Positions 1 through 5,312 of a stretch of 5,312 nt of DNA are shown here, piece after piece. A program made the position numbers and the translations under genes. The notes under the pieces were generated by a model. That model did no database searches. It was not told the origin of the DNA and was given only the letters and a program-made list of their open reading frames with translations. Each line of letters opens with the position of its first letter. The first letter of the stretch is position 1. Source of the DNA: Nanohaloarchaea archaeon PL-Br10_U2g5 (GTDB taxonomy: Archaea; Halobacteriota; Halobacteria; Halobacteriales; Haloferacaceae); contig LKMY01000149.1 of assembly GCA_001564205.1 (NCBI GenBank), positions 1 through 5,312 of the forward strand. The letters are read 5' to 3'.

Positions 1-129
1 GAGGATCCGAGCGTACCGGCGGGTGACCGCGAATGTCTTCCCGGTCCCGGCCCCGGCGTCGACAACGTAGGTTCCGTCGGTGTTCTCGATCAGCTCCGCC
101 TGTTTCGGGTTCGGTGTGATATCGGTCAT
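1..129 (-). CDS. UvrD/AddA-type superfamily 1 DNA helicase, N-terminal 43 residues (gene runs off left edge)
   Basis: Only the first 43 codons lie in the window. They read in frame from an ATG at 129-127 to the edge with no stop. Seen: a Q-motif-like segment NPKQAELI at residues 7-14, with the conserved Gln at 10, then a beta strand and a perfect Walker A (AGAGTGKT, residues 25-32, Lys31). Spacing and wording match superfamily 1A helicases (UvrD, PcrA, AddA, RecB), which use ATP to move 3' to 5' on single-stranded DNA. The start overlaps the stop of the preceding nuclease gene as ATGA, and no Shine-Dalgarno sequence is visible before it, so translation is probably coupled by re-initiation. 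Given the AddB-like neighbour, I infer that this is the motor subunit of an AddAB-like helicase-nuclease. Whether it also carries its own C-terminal nuclease domain cannot be seen here. The family call is firm and the subfamily is inferred. Confidence 0.9.
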   Translation of the reverse strand, partial: MTDITPNPKQAELIENTDGTYVVDAGAGTGKTFAVTRRYARIL

Positions 130-2717
130 CGGTTGGTGAGGATCAGGTCGCGGTGGTTGACGCGGTCCCACGTGGGTCCGTCCGCACGGAAGGCGACGGG
201 GAACCGGCCACGGCGGTACTCGTTCAGGGCATCGAGCTGCTCGTCGACAAACGCTTCTAGCGCGTCGAGATCGGCGCTCAGCACGTACCCGTCGGGAGTG
301 TCTGCGAGGTCGCCAATAACGGCCTCACAGCCGTTCTCCACGTACGCGTAGTCGCCGACGCGCTCTTTGGTGTAGTCGACGAACGCTTCGGTGATCCGCT
401 CTCGGCGCTCGGGCTTCGCCCCCTCGCGTGGCAGTTCCCGTGACTCGAAGAACTCGCGGTACGCCTCGTAGCCGAGCTTGGAGAGCGCCTGCACTCGCGG
501 GTTGGAGTCCGCGTAGTCGGTGACTGCTTCGAAGGCGTCGCGTCCGGCCACGAACTCGCCGAATGTCGCGGGAACGTAGGTGATCGTCGTCACTCGCTCC
601 TCGGGCGCAGGCGGCTCGCCCGCGACGGCGGCAGCGACGTGGTCGTCGTCCAGCAGGTAGACGAACCGGAGCGCGAGGCGCTCGTCGGGTCGCTCCTCGC
701 GATGTTTCGCGAGGTACACGAGCGACTGGAAGTCCGGACGCTCTGCGACCGGGTCTATCGACGCCCCCGAGAGGAGATCCGTCGCCGTCTTTTTCGCTCC
801 CGTCTTGTAATCGACGACCGTCGTCGGGCTCGCCAGGAGGTCGATGAAACCGCGGACGCCGAGCGCCGGTGATTCGAACCAGCGTTCCGTGAGATCGGCG
901 TCCGCGTCGACGCCGAGCGCGTCGGCGAGGCCGTTCTCCCGCTCGCGCGTCTCGTAGGTCTCGTAGGCCGCTGGTTCGGGCGGGTTGCCGTCGAGCGTCT
1001 CGACGAGGGCATCGATCCCCACCGCGAGTTCCGTGCGTTGGATCGGTCGGCGAGCGTCGTCCAGATACGGGTCCAGCAGCGCACACATCGCGTCTAGCAC
1101 CTCCTCACGGCGCTCGGGAATGACCGATGGGTCGGCGACGTGGATCTCTGCCGCTTGGTGGAGGACCCGCCCGCGAGCCATGGGGAGCGACGTCGGCGTC
1201 CGGACGAGCCGATCGAAGTACGCGTCACGCGGTGAGTTGACGAGCGAGTTGAGGTGTGACTGGCTCACGGTCTCCTCGGGAGGCGCATCCACGAGCGGAG
1301 CATCTGGAGCCTCGAACGGCGTGATCGGTTCGGAGTCCGTGGCGCCGTCGTGTCTCACATGGTCGATGTCTTGGAAGGAGTCAAACGGCTCATCGACGAG
1401 CGCTCGGAGGTAGACACACGGCTGCACCGTATCACCGGCGTGTACGTCCTGCACGAGGAAATACCGCTCTTCACCGTTACCGAGGAGCCGCTCGAACCGC
1501 CGTGCGTCTCGCTCGCAGAACGCCTCTTCGTCGACCCACGGGTACTCCGGTGGGGAACGGGCCCACTCGGGACCGAGCCCGAGATAAAACACCGTCGAGC
1601 GGTCGACGTACGCCGTCGCTGTCGCATCTGTAAGGAGGACACCGCCGACGCTCCCCGCTTCACCGGGCACGTCGAATGTGCCGAGATAGTACCGGAACGA
1701 TGCGAACCCCTCACGGGTGACGTCGGTATTGAGCACGCCGAGAGCGTCGAACTCTTCGCGAAGCCGCGTCGGGTACGTACCAGTGAGGTGCTCGAACGCG
1801 GTGAGCGCGTCACGGAACGTACCGGAGACGGCCGCCTCTCGGAACTCGAGGTACCCGCCGAGGCTTCCCGATTCGATCGAATCGACCCGTCGAGCGTCTA
1901 GCGTGTGCGGAACGGAGACGTCAACGGCCGCGAGTACCGGGCGCAGATCGGAGATCCGCTGGGAGGACCCGGCGAACGTCGATTCGACGAGTCGATAGAA
2001 CGCTCGCAGGACCGGGTCAGCGGCGAACCCGGGGCCGCCCCGTCTCGGGATGTCTCTCGCGTCGAGCCCCGCTTCGATCAGCGAGGCGTACCGACTGCCA
2101 GACGGAACGACGATACCGACGTCGTCGGCGTTCTCCGCGTCGATAGATTCGAGGACAGCCTCGACGACTCCCGCCGTCGATGGGTATACGTGCACCGGCG
2201 GCAGCGGTGTCGACTCCTCGCGCAACGACGACACGGTCCCGTACTCGTCGGGGAGATAGCTCCGGTCAAGGCGGGTCAACTGCGGTTCGTCGACCACCTG
2301 TACGTCGAGGGTATCGGGGAGCATTCCGTCGTCGACGGCGGCGTAGCTGCTGTCGGCCGCTCCGAGGAAGTCCACCGCCCCCCTGATCGCCGGCTTGTCG
2401 AACTCCGGATACGACAGAATCTGATTGCGGTCGCCCGTTTCGCTCCAGCAGGCGACACAGAGATCGAGCGCACGAACCGCTTCTTTCCACGGCGCGTCAG
2501 TCGACTCGAGGAACCGAACGAACAGCTCCCGGGTGTCCTCCGGAACCATCTCACCGATCGCGTGGCTCCGCGGTGTGGCGGCAAGCCGTCCGAGACGCGG
2601 CGTCCGTATCCGATTGTCCAGCGCGAGTGAGAGCGGCCCGTCCGCCGTCACGACGAGGTCCGCGTCGGCGACCGACTCGTACACGTCATCGATGGACCGT
2701 GCTGCGCGTAGTGTCAC
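126..2717 (-). CDS. AddB/RecB-like PD-(D/E)XK nuclease with inactivated helicase-like body
   Basis: The predicted protein is 863 residues, starting at GTG 2717-2715. The N-terminus (VTLRAARSIDDVYESV, then LVVTADGPLSLAL) resembles the degenerate P-loop region of AddB: it lacks GKT, so this subunit should not hydrolyse ATP. The middle, about residues 175-440, has helicase-like strands such as DDVGIVVPS and STVFYLGLGPEW. The C-terminal nuclease starts with SQSHLNSLVNSPRDAYF (485-501) and GRVLHQAAE (His520). It continues with GFID (Asp626), DYKTG (Asp636, Lys638) and QSLVY (Gln664, Tyr668), which is the full RecB-family active-site set. The Cys usual in the 'CPxxFYF' element of iron-sulfur AddB nucleases is Ser495, so a cluster is unlikely. 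The stop overlaps the helicase ATG. Role inferred: nuclease and end-recognition partner in double-strand break processing. The frame stays open 47 codons upstream to 2858, but that stretch is Arg/Ser/Thr-rich and unlike the rest, so I chose the GTG; it has no clear Shine-Dalgarno sequence. Confidence 0.87.
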   Translation of the reverse strand: MTLRAARSIDDVYESVADADLVVTADGPLSLALDNRIRTPRLGRLAATPRSHAIGEMVPEDTRELFVRFLESTDAPWKEAVRALDLCVACWSETGDRNQILSYPEFDKPAIRGAVDFLGAADSSYAAVDDGMLPDTLDVQVVDEPQLTRLDRSYLPDEYGTVSSLREESTPLPPVHVYPSTAGVVEAVLESIDAENADDVGIVVPSGSRYASLIEAGLDARDIPRRGGPGFAADPVLRAFYRLVESTFAGSSQRISDLRPVLAAVDVSVPHTLDARRVDSIESGSLGGYLEFREAAVSGTFRDALTAFEHLTGTYPTRLREEFDALGVLNTDVTREGFASFRYYLGTFDVPGEAGSVGGVLLTDATATAYVDRSTVFYLGLGPEWARSPPEYPWVDEEAFCERDARRFERLLGNGEERYFLVQDVHAGDTVQPCVYLRALVDEPFDSFQDIDHVRHDGATDSEPITPFEAPDAPLVDAPPEETVSQSHLNSLVNSPRDAYFDRLVRTPTSLPMARGRVLHQAAEIHVADPSVIPERREEVLDAMCALLDPYLDDARRPIQRTELAVGIDALVETLDGNPPEPAAYETYETRERENGLADALGVDADADLTERWFESPALGVRGFIDLLASPTTVVDYKTGAKKTATDLLSGASIDPVAERPDFQSLVYLAKHREERPDERLALRFVYLLDDDHVAAAVAGEPPAPEERVTTITYVPATFGEFVAGRDAFEAVTDYADSNPRVQALSKLGYEAYREFFESRELPREGAKPERRERITEAFVDYTKERVGDYAYVENGCEAVIGDLADTPDGYVLSADLDALEAFVDEQLDALNEYRRGRFPVAFRADGPTWDRVNHRDLILTNR

Positions 2718-2889
2718 GACAAAAGGGGACCGGGCGAGAACTTGAAGCTTGTGCGGTGACCTCGTACACGTCGTTGGCTTCCTCGATGGACAGTGGTGTG
2801 TCGCAGAAGATGAGCGGGAGGGAGCCGTGGAACGTGGCCGCCGACTCCCAGCTGACATCCGCTTGCACCATCAGACGGTACGTGATCAC
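2686..2889 (-). CDS. Small unrecognised ORF or gene remnant, about 61-67 aa
   Basis: I do not recognise this ORF. It lies between the dehydrogenase stop and the nuclease start. It can begin at GTG 2889-2887 (67 aa) or ATG 2871-2869 (61 aa) and stops at TGA 2688-2686. Residues 1 to about 46 of the longer form have haloarchaeal codon use, with nearly every third base G or C, and protein-like composition (VSWESAATFHGSLPLIF, SIEEANDVYEV). The other two minus-strand frames here are rich in Arg, Ser, His and Pro. After about position 2755 third positions become A/T-richer (GCA CAA GCT TCA AGT TCT) and the tail turns Ser/Arg-rich. It overlaps the nuclease start by 32 nt in a different frame. No signal peptide, membrane span or metal-binding motif is evident; there are two Cys. 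Possible readings are a genuine small protein cotranscribed with its neighbours, a gene whose 3' end was lost or frameshifted, or a fortuitous ORF. Confidence 0.4.
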   Translation of the reverse strand: MITYRLMVQADVSWESAATFHGSLPLIFCDTPLSIEEANDVYEVTAQASSSRPVPFCRDTTRSTVHR

Positions 2890-2908
2890 CCCGGGAACCG
2901 GAGGTCGC

Positions 2909-4198
2909 TTACGCAGGAACGAGCCGGACGATTGGCGCGTCGGAGTCGTCGACAGCCACGTACAGGTGTCCGGTATCGGGTGCGACAGCCACGTCGCGGA
3001 TCCGCCAGCCGCGGTCGTCGAGCACCGGGTCGGCCTCAGAGACGGACGGATCCCCGGGTGACTCCACCAGAAACCGACCGAGGAACTCGCCGGCCAGGGT
3101 GCCGACGAACAGGTCACCCCGCCACGCCTCGAAGGCGTCACCGTCGTAGAATGTCGCGCCAGCGGGCGGGAAGCCGCCCGAACCGCACTCCCAAAAGTAC
3201 ACCGGGGGTACCACGTCGTCGCGCTCGTGTGGCTCGTCTCCGACGGGCTCGTCTGTGCCGTACTCGCAACCGTAGTGGGTCACCGGCCAGCCGTAGTTCT
3301 CCCCGCCGCGGACCACGTTGATCTCGTCGCCGTCGCGTTCGCCGTGTTCGCTCTGCCAGATCTCCCCGGTCTCGGGATGGACCGCCATCCCCTGCGCGTT
3401 GCGATGGCCGTAGGTGAAAATCGAGTCGGCCACCTCGGGGTCACCGATGAAGGGGTTGTCCTCAGGGATCGAGCCGTCCGGCGCGAGCCGGAGCGTCGCC
3501 CCGAGCTCGTTGGCTGTGTCCTGTGAGACGTGGTCCGGGCCGAAGTTCTTGAATCCGCGGTCGCCGACGGTGACGTACACCATTCCGTCCTCACCAAAGA
3601 CGACCCGGGAGCCGTAGTGTTGGGTCGAATTCACGAACGGCTTCGCGGCGTGAAGCTCCTCGAACTCCTCGAATCGGGGATTGTCGAGATCGACGTCGAA
3701 CCCGTCGTCACTATCGTCGAACCCGTCGTCGCTGTCGCCCCCGTCGGTGACGAACCAGCCTCGGCCAAGGTGCGTGGTCGTGTCGCCGTCGTCGTTCGCG
3801 GCGGAGTAGGTGAGATACACCCAACGCTCGTCGGGAAATCCGGGTGAGACCGCGAGATCAAGCATGCCGCCTTGGCCGCCGGTGTGGACATCTGGTGTCC
3901 CCTCAACGACCGCGATCGATCCGTCGTCGCGATCGACACCCTTCAGATCCCCGTCGCGTTCGGTGACGAGCAGCTGTCGACCGGGGAGGAACGCGATCGA
4001 CCACGGGTTCGTAAATCCCTCCGCGACCGTCTCGACATCGAACTCGACGGGGTCGTCGTCCGGTGTCGGTTCGGAGTCGTTTCCGGGCGGCGCCGAGCCA
4101 CCGTCCGGGACGTCGTTACCCTCGCCGATTTCCGTACATCCGGCGAGGGCCACCGCCAGCACACTTCCCGCGCCGGCGAGCGTCGTCCGTCGATCCAT
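2909..4198 (-). CDS. Glucose/sorbosone dehydrogenase-family (aldose sugar dehydrogenase-like) Tat lipoprotein
   Basis: A 429-residue protein. The N-terminus has a twin-arginine pair (DRRTTLAG, Arg3-Arg4), a short hydrophobic stretch and a lipobox ALAGC with Cys21. This predicts Tat export and lipid anchoring on the outside of the membrane, followed by a Gly/Asp/Pro-rich linker to about residue 50. The remainder is a six-bladed propeller of the GSDH family: NPWSIAFLPG (64-73), GGQGGMLDLAVSPGF (107-121), QHYGSRVVFGEDGMVYVTVGD (His194, at the position of the family's catalytic His), TYGHRNAQGMAVHP (Arg266, Asn267), SEHGERDGDEIN (283-294), NYGWP (301-305) and WRGDLFVGTLAG (359-370). Bacterial relatives oxidise aldose sugars to lactones with PQQ and calcium; the substrate here is unknown. 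An acidic loop at 153-172 contains a duplicated DSDDGFD. Cys311 and Cys338 are the only other Cys and might pair. The gene appears leaderless, with a TATA-like element about 27 nt upstream, and is divergent from the NUP gene. Confidence 0.9.
   Translation of the reverse strand: MDRRTTLAGAGSVLAVALAGCTEIGEGNDVPDGGSAPPGNDSEPTPDDDPVEFDVETVAEGFTNPWSIAFLPGRQLLVTERDGDLKGVDRDDGSIAVVEGTPDVHTGGQGGMLDLAVSPGFPDERWVYLTYSAANDDGDTTTHLGRGWFVTDGGDSDDGFDDSDDGFDVDLDNPRFEEFEELHAAKPFVNSTQHYGSRVVFGEDGMVYVTVGDRGFKNFGPDHVSQDTANELGATLRLAPDGSIPEDNPFIGDPEVADSIFTYGHRNAQGMAVHPETGEIWQSEHGERDGDEINVVRGGENYGWPVTHYGCEYGTDEPVGDEPHERDDVVPPVYFWECGSGGFPPAGATFYDGDAFEAWRGDLFVGTLAGEFLGRFLVESPGDPSVSEADPVLDDRGWRIRDVAVAPDTGHLYVAVDDSDAPIVRLVPA
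3695..3736. repeat. Two-copy 21-bp in-frame tandem repeat
   Basis: Copies at 3695-3715 and 3716-3736 are directly adjacent and match at 19 of 21 positions; both differences are A to G. The unit equals seven codons, so the dehydrogenase reading frame is kept and the protein gains a second DSDDGFD in an acidic surface loop (about residues 156-169). This looks like a slippage or tandem-duplication event that has begun to diverge. Confidence 0.9.
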
Positions 4199-4220
4199 GC
4201 GCCTGTGTACGCCTCAGTCA

Positions 4221-4228
4221 CTCAAAAG
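4221..4228 (-). promoter_or_regulatory. TATA-like element for the dehydrogenase gene
   Basis: On the minus strand the segment reads GCTTTTGAG, centred about 27 nt upstream of the ATG at 4198. Haloarchaeal promoters often have an A/T-rich TATA box 25-28 nt before the transcription start, and leaderless mRNAs begin at the start codon itself. It is the only A/T-rich spot at this distance, and no Shine-Dalgarno sequence precedes the ATG. The match to consensus is partial. Confidence 0.42.
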
Positions 4229-4353
4229 CGTTGTTCGGTTCCTGATCAGCGATCGAGCTCTGCCGTAGAGATGCGCAGGTTTTGACCGGTGCCGGCTTGA
4301 CGCGCCTCTCGACGAACTCTGGGGTACCCGATAGACATCACTACTGTTTTTTC

Positions 4354-4366
4354 CTCCCGAAGGGAG
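4354..4366 (+). other. Hairpin overlapping the NUP ribosome-binding site
   Basis: CTCCC (4354-4358), loop GAA (4359-4361) and GGGAG (4362-4366) form a perfect 5-bp stem, four of whose five pairs are G-C. The 3' arm is the Shine-Dalgarno sequence of the downstream gene, and the 5' arm resembles the 16S rRNA anti-Shine-Dalgarno (CCTCC). A run of six T lies just upstream at 4347-4352. The structure could mask the ribosome-binding site, but a hairpin this short may be incidental. Confidence 0.45.
4362..4366 (+). promoter_or_regulatory. Shine-Dalgarno sequence deciding the NUP start
   Basis: GGGAG ends 8 nt before ATG 4375. Its GGAG core pairs with the CCUCC at the 3' end of haloarchaeal 16S rRNA. 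It supports the ATG at 4375 over the in-frame TTG at 4282, whose intervening 31 residues look non-coding. A Shine-Dalgarno sequence implies a leadered transcript, but I could not find a convincing TATA box for it in 4229-4340. Confidence 0.6.
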
Positions 4367-4374
4367 CAATCTCT

Positions 4375-5202
4375 ATGACCGTCGACCTCGCTACTCTGGT
4401 ATTACCGGCCTTCGATGATATGAACGGAGTACCCAGCGAGCTCAAGCCGTGGGAACGGGCGTATGATCTCAAAAACGAACTGCGGATTGCCGGCGTCAAC
4501 ACACCACTACGGTACACGAACTCCGGCGTCGGCGTCGTCCCCACGGGGATCGGGAAAGCTGCGGCAGCGACGACGGTGACCGCACTGCTGACGAGCGACG
4601 AGATACGTGTCGATGACACCCTGATTATGAGCGTCGGCGTGGCCGGTGGGCCACCGAGCCTCGATATCGGATCTGTCGTCGTTGCAGATACCATCGTCGA
4701 CTGGGACCACAAGTGTCGTGTCGATTCCGACGGTGAGGAGGACGTTCCACTCGCCATGAACCCATATACGGGTGGAATGGTGTTCGACCTTCACACCGAG
4801 CGGGTCGATCGAGCCCTCGATGTTGCAACTGATGTCTCGCTTCGTACCGGTGACGGTCCGACACGGACTCCGCGTGTGGTTAGCGGAACGAACGTCTGCG
4901 GTGACGAGCTCTGGCACGGCGAACAGCTGGCCCAACAGGTTGAGTGGCTCCTGGATGAACACCATGCTGGCCCGTACCACGCAACCGAGATGGAAGACGC
5001 CGGCACCGCGTTCGCACTCAGTCGGCTCGGCTATCTCGACCAGTACGTGTGTCTCCGTGGAATCTCGAACTACGACCGTCCGCTCGACGACAGCACAGCC
5101 GAGGAGAGCCTATTCGATCCGGCGTTCGAAGACGGGTTCGGAATCGGAATCGAAAACGCCGTTCGCGTTGCACGTCGGCTCATCGGCGGACGACTGCCGT
5201 GA
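4375..5202 (+). CDS. NUP-family ('purine nucleoside permease') nucleoside phosphorylase-like protein
   Basis: A 275-residue protein from ATG 4375, preceded by a Shine-Dalgarno sequence. Motifs seen in order: VVPTGIGKAAAATTVTALL (54-72) and MSVGVAGGPP (85-94), the phosphate- and ribose-site-like part of the fold; GTNVCGDELWHGEQL (171-185, Asp177, Trp180, His181); ATEMEDAGTAFAL (203-215, Glu205, Glu207); and RGISNYDRP (228-236, Asp234), then TAEES. The last three match the NUP family named after the Candida albicans purine nucleoside permease and echo the MExE and RxISD motifs of NP-I nucleoside phosphorylases. No signal peptide or transmembrane span is seen, although fungal and many bacterial members are exported, so I infer a soluble cytoplasmic protein that binds, and perhaps cleaves, nucleosides. 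'Permease' is an inherited name. Third codon positions are somewhat A/T-richer than in the minus-strand genes. It is divergent from the dehydrogenase, and its TGA overlaps a possible next start as GTGA. The family call is firm and the activity uncertain. Confidence 0.85.
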   Translation: MTVDLATLVLPAFDDMNGVPSELKPWERAYDLKNELRIAGVNTPLRYTNSGVGVVPTGIGKAAAATTVTALLTSDEIRVDDTLIMSVGVAGGPPSLDIGSVVVADTIVDWDHKCRVDSDGEEDVPLAMNPYTGGMVFDLHTERVDRALDVATDVSLRTGDGPTRTPRVVSGTNVCGDELWHGEQLAQQVEWLLDEHHAGPYHATEMEDAGTAFALSRLGYLDQYVCLRGISNYDRPLDDSTAEESLFDPAFEDGFGIGIENAVRVARRLIGGRLP

Positions 5203-5312
5203 CTGACCAGAGCCACCACGCTCAGTTCCCAACGAGGAGCACACGAACCCGAAAGCCGCCTCCGTGGCTCAGTAAGCGATACCTCGAAGTACGAGCATCT
5301 CTCCTCGAGAAC
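5199..5312 (+). CDS. Possible partial gene overlapping the NUP stop, function unknown
   Basis: GTG 5199-5201 overlaps the NUP TGA as GTGA and opens a frame of 38 codons that reaches the right edge without a stop. A weak Shine-Dalgarno-like GGCGGA lies at 5185-5190, 8 nt before the GTG. The peptide is basic and hydrophilic at first (HHAQFPTRSTRTRKPPPW), then looks like an amphipathic helix (LSKRYLEVRASLLEN). I recognise no family. Third-position GC is only about 63 percent and no better than in other open frames here, so codon bias does not confirm it. The case rests on the coupled overlap and the open frame. If real, it is cotranscribed with NUP. Confidence 0.45.
   Translation, partial: MTDQSHHAQFPTRSTRTRKPPPWLSKRYLEVRASLLEN

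Noticed and set aside
325..1086. 253-codon minus-strand ORF inside the nuclease gene
   Set aside because: Extremely Arg- and Gly-rich, with no domain. It is a frame-shifted shadow of the nuclease, whose own frame carries the catalytic motifs over the same bases.
1905..2630. 241-codon plus-strand ORF antisense to the nuclease gene
   Set aside because: Arg-rich composition with no motif. Long antisense ORFs are expected in GC-rich genes with strong third-position bias.
2741..2750. TATA box for the nuclease gene (AAGCTTCAAG on the minus strand)
   Set aside because: It sits at about the right distance from GTG 2717 but matches the haloarchaeal TATA consensus poorly, so a separate promoter cannot be claimed.
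2749..3321. 190-codon plus-strand ORF spanning the intergenic gap and the dehydrogenase 3' end
   Set aside because: The first 50 or so residues look tolerable, but the rest is almost pure Arg/Pro/Gly. It is antisense to a firmly identified gene.
4347..4366. Rho-independent-style terminator
   Set aside because: The T-run precedes the hairpin on the plus strand, and there is no upstream plus-strand gene to terminate. On the minus strand the hairpin is followed by A residues, not T.
4282..4374. N-terminal extension of NUP from a TTG at 4282
   Set aside because: The added 31 residues do not resemble the family, and a Shine-Dalgarno sequence points to ATG 4375.
5252..5312. tRNA-like stretch (GTGGCTCAGT followed by a CTCG/CGAG hairpin)
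   Set aside because: The D-stem has no closing arm at the right spacing, the hairpin loop is 5 rather than 7 nt, and no T-arm motif (GTTCAAAT-like) is present.
5225..5312. Possible 3' end of a convergent minus-strand gene (stop TGA near 5224)
   Set aside because: About 29 codons are open from the right edge, but third positions are not GC-biased and no motif is seen. The GTGA-coupled plus-strand frame is a slightly better reading.

Overview
The window looks like chromosomal DNA of a halophilic archaeon (class Halobacteria). It is GC-rich, with G or C at most third codon positions. The predicted proteins are loaded with Asp and Glu, one gene has a TATA-like element about 27 nt before its start codon (the spacing expected of a leaderless transcript), and the exported protein has a twin-arginine plus lipobox signal. 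No species can be named from the sequence alone.

Layout. The left 4.2 kb is read entirely on the minus strand. In transcription order it holds a secreted, lipid-anchored glucose/sorbosone dehydrogenase-family protein (4198 to 2909), a short unrecognised ORF (2889 to 2686), a large AddB/RecB-type protein with an inactivated helicase-like body and a C-terminal PD-(D/E)XK nuclease (2717 to 126), and the first 43 codons of a UvrD/AddA-type helicase with a perfect Walker A motif (129 to the left edge). The last two overlap by the four bases ATGA and very probably form a two-subunit helicase-nuclease for DNA-end processing, in the manner of bacterial AddAB. The right 1.1 kb is divergent, on the plus strand. 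It holds a NUP-family ('purine nucleoside permease') protein of the nucleoside phosphorylase-like fold (4375 to 5202), with a GTGA overlap to a possible partial gene that runs off the right edge.

The 176-bp divergent intergenic region (4199-4374) carries a TATA-like element for the dehydrogenase and, for the NUP gene, a Shine-Dalgarno sequence that lies inside a small perfect hairpin. There are no rRNA or tRNA genes, insertion sequences, CRISPR arrays or long repeats. The only repeat is a 21-bp tandem duplication inside the dehydrogenase gene.

How the genes work together. The helicase and nuclease genes clearly belong together. The dehydrogenase (outer cell surface) and the NUP protein (probably cytoplasmic) share only a promoter region, and a joint role in sugar or nucleoside catabolism would be speculation. 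The least explained piece is the short ORF at 2686-2889: most of it looks coding, yet it has no recognisable family and its tail runs into the nuclease start.
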